From positions 1-24,120 of the forward strand of contig JAKFCW010000093.1 of NCBI GenBank assembly GCA_036676455.1: a stretch of 24,120 nucleotides of DNA, written 5' to 3'. Both the position numbers and the translations under genes were made by a program. Shown here in pieces: positions 1 to 5,308 of the stretch (position 1 is the stretch's first letter; each line of letters opens with the position of its first letter). The stretch is from UBA4093 sp036676455. Its GTDB lineage: Bacteria > Cyanobacteriota > Sericytochromatia > S15B-MN24 > UBA4093. Below the pieces are notes generated by a model. The model was not told where the DNA came from and did no database searches. It saw only the letters and a program-made list of their open reading frames with translations.

Positions 1-6
1 CGATAA

Positions 7-78
7 GCCCCCATGGTCTATCGGTTAGGACACCACTCTTTCAAGGTGGTAGGGCGGGTTCGACTCCCGCTGGGGGTA
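7..78 (+). tRNA. tRNA-Glu (anticodon UUC)
   Basis: A complete cloverleaf can be drawn. The acceptor stem pairs bases 7-13 with 71-77 (one G-U), and the discriminator is A78. The anticodon stem pairs 33-37 with 45-49 around the loop CTTTCAA, with anticodon TTC at 40-42, which reads GAA/GAG glutamate codons. The T arm has the standard TTCGACT loop. No 3' CCA is encoded (bases 79-80 are CT), so the cell must add CCA enzymatically. It is followed after 18 bases by a second tRNA-Glu, so the two are probably cotranscribed. Confidence 0.95.
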
Positions 79-96
79 CTGCCGGAAACGGCATTT

Positions 97-169
97 GCCC
101 GATTCGTCTAGAGGCCTAGGACGTCGCCCTCTCACGGCGGTAACACGGGTTCGAATCCCGTATCGGGTA
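97..169 (+). tRNA. tRNA-Glu (anticodon CUC)
   Basis: The acceptor stem pairs 97-103 with 162-168, with discriminator A169. The anticodon stem pairs 124-128 with 136-140, and anticodon CTC lies at 131-133 and reads GAG. The T loop is TTCGAAT. CCA is not encoded. In the 18-base spacer before it, bases 80-93 form a five-pair hairpin capped by GAAA. A strong terminator starts three bases after the tRNA. The 3' half of this gene from base 149 onward reappears in degraded form at 4432-4457. Confidence 0.95.
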
Positions 170-171
170 CT

Positions 172-215
172 AACAAAGCAGCTTGGTGGGTAACCACCAA
201 GCTGCTTTGTTGTTT
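172..215 (+). terminator. Intrinsic terminator, probably bidirectional, after the tRNA-Glu pair
   Basis: Bases 172-189 pair perfectly with 194-211 (18 bp, four-base loop), followed by TTGTTT. The opposite strand also has a T-rich flank (CTTTGTT), so the same hairpin could end transcription of the Sel1 gene arriving from the right. A near-identical copy lies at 4460-4503 (two differences, both in the loop). Confidence 0.85.
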
Positions 216-252
216 GCGCACCTTTTTTCCAGACGTCCATTTCGGGCGAGCG

Positions 253-432
253 TCAATGATGGTAGCGCGTCCACCATGCCTTGGCCGCATCCTGGGCCTC
301 CGCGATCTGCCGAGGAGTCAAAACTGCTTCTAGCTTGATCATCTCCGAGCTCAGTCCTACGGCCCCGAAAGCTTGAGCGAGGAGCATCCATTGATACGCC
401 TTCATGAGGCTACCTTCCGCATGAGGGGGGAC
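253..432 (-). pseudogene. Out-of-frame C-terminal tail of the Sel1-repeat protein
   Basis: On the minus strand, reading in the frame one base off from the large Sel1 gene gives a clean continuation without stops from the run of six C (425-430) to TGA at 253-255. The first residues complete the interrupted last repeat (PPHAEGSLMKAYQWMLLAQA). The tail then ends with LTPRQIAEAQDAAKAW, the kind of LTPEQ-IAEAQ-A-AW ending common at the C-terminus of Sel1 proteins. About 58 residues are involved. The match to the family is strong enough that I read this as the true end of the gene, separated by a one-base insertion or an error in the homopolymer, or reached by +1 frameshifting. The stop then lies about 40 bases from the shared terminator at 172-211, which is a natural gene end. 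Confidence 0.75.
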
Positions 433-3400
433 TCGCGAAACGTTCGCTCAAATGCAACATCGCCTCTGGGGAGCCTAGATTGGCGGCTTTTTCGAGCACC
501 TCGTCGCGTATATGGGCCTGCTTTTCCATGCGCGCGCGTGCCATGAGTTGCCCTGCATCCCAGAAAACACGTGCATGAGCGGTAGAGACCCCTTCGGAAC
601 GCGCCCACTCCTCCATGGCCTTGCGCGTGGCTGGTTTTAGATCCGGATCATAGAAGGTAACGGTCATTCCAGGCGACGACTCCATGGGCCTTGCTTCCAC
701 CCGTCCGCGCTTTTTTGCCTCTGCAAGTGCTTTGGTCACCTTGCGGTAGGCTTCAAACTTCAGGTGCTGGCTTCTTTGGTTGCTTAGCGTATTGGCTATC
801 GAAGCATCCCGTGGCAAGAGGGTCGCCAGCTGGAGATAGTGCCTCAGGGCCACGGTATCTCCTTGCTTCTGGCTGCGATCGACATACCGTGCGTCATCGA
901 ATGCGCTGGGCAGGTATCCGGCCTTGATGGCCACATGCCGGTAGGCCGCTGCTTGTTCGTCATGGCGGGGCAGCCCGTGGCCATTCTGATAAAGCCATGC
1001 GAGTTCGGCCATCGCCAACACGCTTCCCGCCTTCGCGGCCGAATCGAGGGCTTGAACCACTTTCGGGAAAGCATGGTAGTACTCCCAGTCCAGGGAGTTG
1101 CTGGCCATGAAGGCAAACGGATTATCCCCGACGTCCTTCACCAGTTCCATGGCGCGGCGGAAAGACGAGAGGGCCTTGTCGGGAGAAGCCTCACCTTCCC
1201 ATCCTTCCACATAGGCCACCCCCAAGCGGAAGCAGGCCATGCCTGCTTCGTCAGGGTACTTCCTCTCAAGATCACGCGCGCGCGCGAGCCAATGAGCGGC
1301 TTGGCGGAGATCGCGGGGCTGACCGTCTCCCAATTCCAAGTTACGGGCCAGGTGATAGCGTGCGCGCGCCAGATTTCCATACTTTTTGGCGAATCGTTCA
1401 AATTCCCCCACGCCGAAGAACTCCGTCCCGTCTCCCCCTTCCAGCGAGTAATCGATTGCCGTCATGTACCAGCGAAGCGCTTCTGCCTCGTTTCGGATCT
1501 CGGGGGGGCCTTCGAGGTAGATTCTCGCAATCGCAAATGCCGGCTCACTGTGATACGGCTCGGCAACCTGGGTGTACCATTGAATCGCCGCATGCAAGTT
1601 CCGAGCGACTCCCTCGCCGCGCTCGTACATTTCCGCAACTTGCTCCTGGCATGAGGAGACCCCTGCCTCGGCCCCCTTGAGATACCAAAAGAAGGCGCGA
1701 GGCAGATCTTTTGGAGCGTGGATGCCTTGCTCGAACATCACGCCAATCTGAAAGCACGCCTGAGCGACGCCGCCTCGAAGCGCTCGATTGGCCCACTCGA
1801 TGGCTTGCGTTTCGTCGGCGAGGGTCCCGATTCCGCGTGCATACATCTCGGCCATCAGCGCTTCCGCTTCCACATGGTGAGCGGTAGCGGCCTTGAGCGC
1901 CCAGGCGAAGGCCTCACGCTGAGCCTCCGCATCGCCGTAGCGGAGGTGGGAAGCTAACTGATACTGGGCGTCCCGATCCCCGCCAGCGGCAGCGCTGCGA
2001 AACCACCGAAGGGCTTGTGCCTGCTGATCAGGATATCCACCTTGAAGCGCTAGGCCACGCTCGAACGCCCTTGCCAACTCCAACTGGGCTGCGGCTAACC
2101 CTTTCTCGGCCGCCTTCTGGACCCACTCGAGGCCCTCCTTGATGTCTTGGCGATCGTAGGTCGCCAGCATCAGCCACCTCCCGAAAGCCAGCTGCGCCTC
2201 GGCATCTCCTTTCGCGGCTTCTTGCCGAAGCCGTGCCTCGTGGGCCATGCCCTCGATGACGTGAAGTTTGCCGTCTTGCAGGACGAAATCTTTCAAAAAA
2301 AGCTTTGCGCTGGAAATCCCGTCTGCAAGCGCCATTTCGAAGTATCGCTTGGATCTTGGCAAGTCGATGGGGACGCCCTGACCGAACCTGAACATCCTGC
2401 CTAACGCGACGTACTCCTCGGGGTAGCCTCGCTCGGCGGCTTCCTCCAAGAGGGCGATCGCTTGGAGCGGGTCTTTTTTCCCCCCTCGGCCGTCACGGAG
2501 CAAGTCCGCGAGCAAACGCATGGCGTCGAGATCGTCACGCTCTGCGGCCTTCTGGAACCACGCGCGGCCTTCCGCCTCATCCTGGCTACCTCCTAGGCCT
2601 TCTACTTGGAGCTTGCCTAGTTCCACCATGGCGCCGGAGTGGCCTTTCTTGGCCGCCTGTTGAAAGTAGTGACGGGCAAGGATAAGGTCTTTGGGGTGCG
2701 TTCGCCCGCGAAGGGCGATGCAGCCCATGGCAAAGAGCCCGATCGGATCTCCCGCATCAGCGAGTCGCTGCATGGCAGGCTTGATCTCGGCGTATGGAAG
2801 CAAGTGCTCCTCGGGCTCTCGCAAAAGATTGGCGAGTTGCTCGATCCCTAATCCACCAGCTAGCCGCATGGCCTGGAGAAACCAGCGGGCTGCCATCCCG
2901 AGGTCCTTGGTCACTCCTTGGCCATGCCAGTAGGCGTCCCCCAGCTTGACGCTGGCATTCGGTTCTCCCTGCTCAGCCGCGGTGAGTAGCCATGAGATGG
3001 CTTGCTCAAGTTGATCGCTATAGAATAGCCTTTCGCCCAGCATGCGCTGCGCGTCGCTGTGGCCATGCTGGGCTGCAAAGAGAAGCCATTGATCGGCCTC
3101 TACATCCGTCCCGAGGCCTAGTTCCCTGGCCGCATCGACGTTGCCGTTCCGAGCGGCCTTGAGCAACCAGGCGTGACGTTCCGCTTGAGCGGAGGCTTCC
3201 ATGCCTAAGGCATTCCCCAAGAGGTACTCCGCGAGCGGAAAACCCTGCGCCGCCGCTTTGCGAAGCCAGCGCATCCGGCTGGACTGGTCTAAGCCGCTAC
3301 GATTGGCCATGCCGACCTGCGCTGCGGCGTAACCAAGGTCTGCGCTACGCTTACACCAGTGATCGGACGCTTTTTGATCCGGGTGGCCGCCAAACCCCTC

Positions 3401-4279
3401 CAAGAGCATCTCGGAAAGGTAATACGCGCTTGGCGCATGCCCTGCTTCCGCCAACCGTTGGAATAACTGACGGGAAGCCTTCAGATCCACTGGCCACCCG
3501 AGCCCGAATCGGGTCGCCATTCCCAGCAGAAAGCGATCATCCGGTCGATTGGACTGGCTCCATTCTTCGACCATGGCGCTGGGACTCAACGATTTTCGGG
3601 CCTTTTGCCGTGCCTCGAAGACCTGGGCCAGCACGCGCCCGGCGTCCGATTGTGAGCTTGCCTTCTTGAGCCAAGTGAGAGCTTTTTCAGGATCCGCCTG
3701 CCCCCCCTCACCCGTCGCATAAGCGATCGCCAGCTCAATCTGGGCTTCGCTGTTGTTCTGGTTCGCCGCCCGTTCCAACCAGTTCCGGGCCTCCTGAGCA
3801 TGGAGCGCTTGATCGCTCATCCGAGTTCTCAGCAACTGGCCAGCACGCGCTCTTGCCCGCGCCTCCCCCGATTCGGCAGCCAAGCGATATTGGCTAAGCG
3901 CTCGCCGGAGATCGACGGGGCCTCCCTGCCCAAACTCCAGCATTTGCCCAAATTCGAACTGTGCCCAAGGATGGCCTTGAACTGCTGCTCGTTCAAACCA
4001 CTTTCGGGCTTCGATTTCGTCCTTCTTAATCCCCATCCCGTACTTCAAGCCAATTGCAAACTCGTACTGGGCATCGGGGAACCCTTGCTCTGCACGTGTG
4101 GGGAGAGCCTCCGGCTGTTCGTCATAGTTCTCGTACTGCACGGGAGGATCCTTTGTTTGAGAGGCCAGGGTGGGAGTTGCACTGAGATGTATCCCCACGG
4201 ATAAGGCGATTACCCATCGAGAAACGGCCAGATAACGGGAAGATCCCTCACTAATAGAGTTGTGCTTCGATCGGAGCAT
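410..4279 (-). CDS. Secreted giant Sel1/TPR-like repeat protein (frameshifted near its end)
   Basis: As read, 1289 residues. The first ~40 residues form a Sec signal peptide: basic start, then the hydrophobic stretch WVIALSVGIHLSATPTLA, with probable cleavage at LAS-Q. The remainder is about 26-28 Sel1 repeats of roughly 36 residues, each following the pattern A-L--GD-Y--G-G---D---A--W---AA--G. Sel1 repeats build alpha-solenoids used as protein-protein scaffolds; no enzymatic domain is visible. The start ATG has AGGAG ten bases upstream. The frame runs into TAG at 410-412 in the middle of the last repeat, while the expected ending continues in another frame to 253. Restored length would be about 1341 residues. 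It stands alone, flanked by duplicated tRNA-terminator sequence, and its codon use looks less strictly GC3-rich than that of the metabolic genes to the right. Export to the periplasm or cell surface is inferred; the partner is unknown. Confidence 0.85.
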   Translation of the reverse strand: MLRSKHNSISEGSSRYLAVSRWVIALSVGIHLSATPTLASQTKDPPVQYENYDEQPEALPTRAEQGFPDAQYEFAIGLKYGMGIKKDEIEARKWFERAAVQGHPWAQFEFGQMLEFGQGGPVDLRRALSQYRLAAESGEARARARAGQLLRTRMSDQALHAQEARNWLERAANQNNSEAQIELAIAYATGEGGQADPEKALTWLKKASSQSDAGRVLAQVFEARQKARKSLSPSAMVEEWSQSNRPDDRFLLGMATRFGLGWPVDLKASRQLFQRLAEAGHAPSAYYLSEMLLEGFGGHPDQKASDHWCKRSADLGYAAAQVGMANRSGLDQSSRMRWLRKAAAQGFPLAEYLLGNALGMEASAQAERHAWLLKAARNGNVDAARELGLGTDVEADQWLLFAAQHGHSDAQRMLGERLFYSDQLEQAISWLLTAAEQGEPNASVKLGDAYWHGQGVTKDLGMAARWFLQAMRLAGGLGIEQLANLLREPEEHLLPYAEIKPAMQRLADAGDPIGLFAMGCIALRGRTHPKDLILARHYFQQAAKKGHSGAMVELGKLQVEGLGGSQDEAEGRAWFQKAAERDDLDAMRLLADLLRDGRGGKKDPLQAIALLEEAAERGYPEEYVALGRMFRFGQGVPIDLPRSKRYFEMALADGISSAKLFLKDFVLQDGKLHVIEGMAHEARLRQEAAKGDAEAQLAFGRWLMLATYDRQDIKEGLEWVQKAAEKGLAAAQLELARAFERGLALQGGYPDQQAQALRWFRSAAAGGDRDAQYQLASHLRYGDAEAQREAFAWALKAATAHHVEAEALMAEMYARGIGTLADETQAIEWANRALRGGVAQACFQIGVMFEQGIHAPKDLPRAFFWYLKGAEAGVSSCQEQVAEMYERGEGVARNLHAAIQWYTQVAEPYHSEPAFAIARIYLEGPPEIRNEAEALRWYMTAIDYSLEGGDGTEFFGVGEFERFAKKYGNLARARYHLARNLELGDGQPRDLRQAAHWLARARDLERKYPDEAGMACFRLGVAYVEGWEGEASPDKALSSFRRAMELVKDVGDNPFAFMASNSLDWEYYHAFPKVVQALDSAAKAGSVLAMAELAWLYQNGHGLPRHDEQAAAYRHVAIKAGYLPSAFDDARYVDRSQKQGDTVALRHYLQLATLLPRDASIANTLSNQRSQHLKFEAYRKVTKALAEAKKRGRVEARPMESSPGMTVTFYDPDLKPATRKAMEEWARSEGVSTAHARVFWDAGQLMARARMEKQAHIRDEVLEKAANLGSPEAMLHLSERFASPPSCGR

Positions 4280-4375
4280 GACTTCTTGGCTCCTGGTTGT
4301 TTCGACTTAATGCCTGTTCCTTATGATGTCATACCCGGCTTTCGCTAACTGCGTCAGTCGAAGCTTAGGATGCTT

Positions 4376-4410
4376 TCTCTTAACCTTGAAGGGCATAAAA
4401 GGTTAAGAGA
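4376..4410. promoter_or_regulatory. Perfect 12-bp inverted repeat upstream of the Sel1 gene
   Basis: TCTCTTAACCTT at 4376-4387 is the exact reverse complement of 4399-4410, with an 11-base spacer. A related half-site, GGTTAAG, recurs at 4422-4428 in the same orientation as the right arm. It lies about 100 bases upstream of the Sel1 start on the minus strand and just outside the tRNA relic. It could be a regulator operator, a recombinase core or a transcript hairpin; nothing further decides among these. Confidence 0.5.
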
Positions 4411-4431
4411 TCCGGAAACATGGTTAAGTAA

Positions 4432-4457
4432 GTTCGAATACCTTCCCGTAAGGGGTA
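4432..4457 (+). pseudogene. Relic of a tRNA-Glu 3' end
   Basis: Bases 4432-4439 (GTTCGAAT) match the T arm of the tRNA-Glu(CUC) gene at 149-156. A five-base insertion (ACCTT) follows, then CCCGTAAGGGGTA, which differs from 157-169 of the tRNA at only two positions. The T stem can no longer pair, no matching 5' acceptor strand or anticodon arm is seen upstream, and the sequence then continues directly into the same terminator that follows the real tRNA. I conclude it is a non-functional duplicated 3' end. Confidence 0.65.
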
Positions 4458-4459
4458 CT

Positions 4460-4503
4460 AACAAAGCAGCTTGGTGGTTATCCACCAAGCTGCTTTGTTG
4501 TTT
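4460..4503. terminator. Intrinsic terminator, second copy, downstream of the thioredoxin unit
   Basis: An 18-bp perfect stem (4460-4477 with 4482-4499), loop TTAT, and TTGTTT on the plus side; the minus side ends CTTTGTTAG. In its present place it would stop minus-strand transcripts coming from the thioredoxin gene before the Sel1 promoter region. The stem sequence is identical to the tRNA terminator at 172-211. Confidence 0.75.
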
Positions 4504-4570
4504 CTTACTCACCTTGGATGCGAACTCACCCTCCTGCAGGACTTCTTGTTCGGGAAGACGTCAGCCGCGA

Positions 4571-4669
4571 TCACGACGCCGTAAGCGATCCTGGCGACCG
4601 GCTCGGCGCCGGGCGCTGGCCGTGGAGGTCATCATCGGAGGCGACCCCTCCGATGATGACCAGTTCCAT
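4571..4669 (-). pseudogene. Short broken reading frame after thioredoxin, flavoprotein-like N-terminus
   Basis: Ten bases after the thioredoxin stop an ATG (4667-4669) is preceded by AAGGA at good spacing. It opens a 32-codon frame beginning MELVIIGGVAS, which resembles the first beta strand and glycine turn of FAD/NAD-binding oxidoreductases, for example CoA-disulfide reductases that begin M-x-VIIGGVA. The resemblance ends at residue 11, the frame closes at 4571-4573, and other frames downstream are open for short stretches only. Codons 4-8 and the codons just after residue 10 are inverted copies of one another (see the hairpin at 4627-4661). It may be a truncated gene, a leader peptide or chance; low certainty. 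Confidence 0.3.
4627..4661. promoter_or_regulatory. 15-bp perfect hairpin just downstream of thioredoxin
   Basis: Bases 4627-4641 are the exact reverse complement of 4647-4661, with a five-base loop. It begins about 19 bases after the end of the thioredoxin gene on the minus strand. No T-run follows on either strand, so it is not a canonical intrinsic terminator. It may stabilise the mRNA 3' end or pause transcription before the terminator at 4460-4499. It overlaps the small broken frame at 4571-4669. Confidence 0.5.
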
Positions 4670-4679
4670 GAAGGTTCCT

Positions 4680-5003
<324 letters not shown>

Positions 5004-5032
5004 GAGGCAGGCTCCTTTTTATGAAATCATAG

Positions 5033-5082
5033 ATACCCCTCGGGGGTATATTTATTTATACCCATGGGGGGTATGTCGTCAA
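5033..5082 (-). promoter_or_regulatory. trxA promoter with two CsoR/CstR-like operators
   Basis: On the minus strand TTGACG (5077-5082), a 16-base spacer and TATAAA (5055-5060) make a strong sigma70 promoter facing trxA. Two 17-bp palindromes with the form ATACCC-N5-GGGTAT lie at 5058-5074 and 5033-5049. The first fills the spacer and reaches the -10 box; the second covers the expected start of the transcript. Their centres are 25 bp apart. C-tract/G-tract palindromes flanked by AT are typical of operators bound by the CsoR/RcnR/CstR family (copper, nickel/cobalt or persulfide sensors). The placement predicts repression. No regulator of this family is encoded in the window. Confidence 0.65.
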
Positions 5083-5308
5083 CCCCTCTCTCATGGAGGG
5101 AACCTGTGGGAAAGCGACCTTGGGGTATCCCAGAGCCCTTCGGCTTGACAGTGCTAAAGAGGACTCGCCCACGCGCCCATCCCGCTACCCAGGAGTGTCG
5201 GATGGAGGTAGCGTCCCCTAATAGGGGGTAGCCCTCAGGCGAGGGATGCGCATCCAGGATCCAGTGCGATAATGCTTCCGTCGGGGTCAGATGGCAGGAG
5301 GGCTGCCG
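5083..5308. other. Intergenic region between trxA and the histidine kinase
   Basis: No gene is seen. A 6-1-6 palindrome (CCCCTA-A-TAGGGG) lies at 5215-5227, and the words GCTACCC (5184-5190) and GGGTAGC (5226-5232) form a wider inverted pair around it. A -10-like GATAAT sits at 5268-5273 without a convincing -35 box at 17 bp. These could belong to the kinase promoter. AGGAGG at 5296-5301 is the ribosome binding site for the kinase. Confidence 0.4.

Larger units (their letters stand above)
4432..4503. repeat. Direct repeat of the tRNA-Glu 3' end plus terminator (partner 149-215)
   Basis: The 51 bases at 4453-4503 match 165-215 with only two differences, both in the hairpin loop. The similarity extends leftwards into the tRNA, more loosely. 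The two copies are in direct orientation and bracket the Sel1 gene and nothing else. Such a layout arises from integration of an element at a tRNA 3' end or from tandem duplication followed by decay. The sharp drop in similarity right of 215 and 4503 marks the repeat boundary. Confidence 0.8.

Noticed and set aside
4386..4457. A third intact tRNA gene before the second terminator
   Set aside because: No 5' acceptor strand complementary to the 3' end, no anticodon arm, and the T stem does not pair; only the 3' end is recognisable.
5291..5308. Earlier ATG for the histidine kinase
   Set aside because: AGGAGG at 5296-5301 is at ideal distance for ATG 5309 and would lie inside the coding region if 5291 were used; 5291 has no site of its own.
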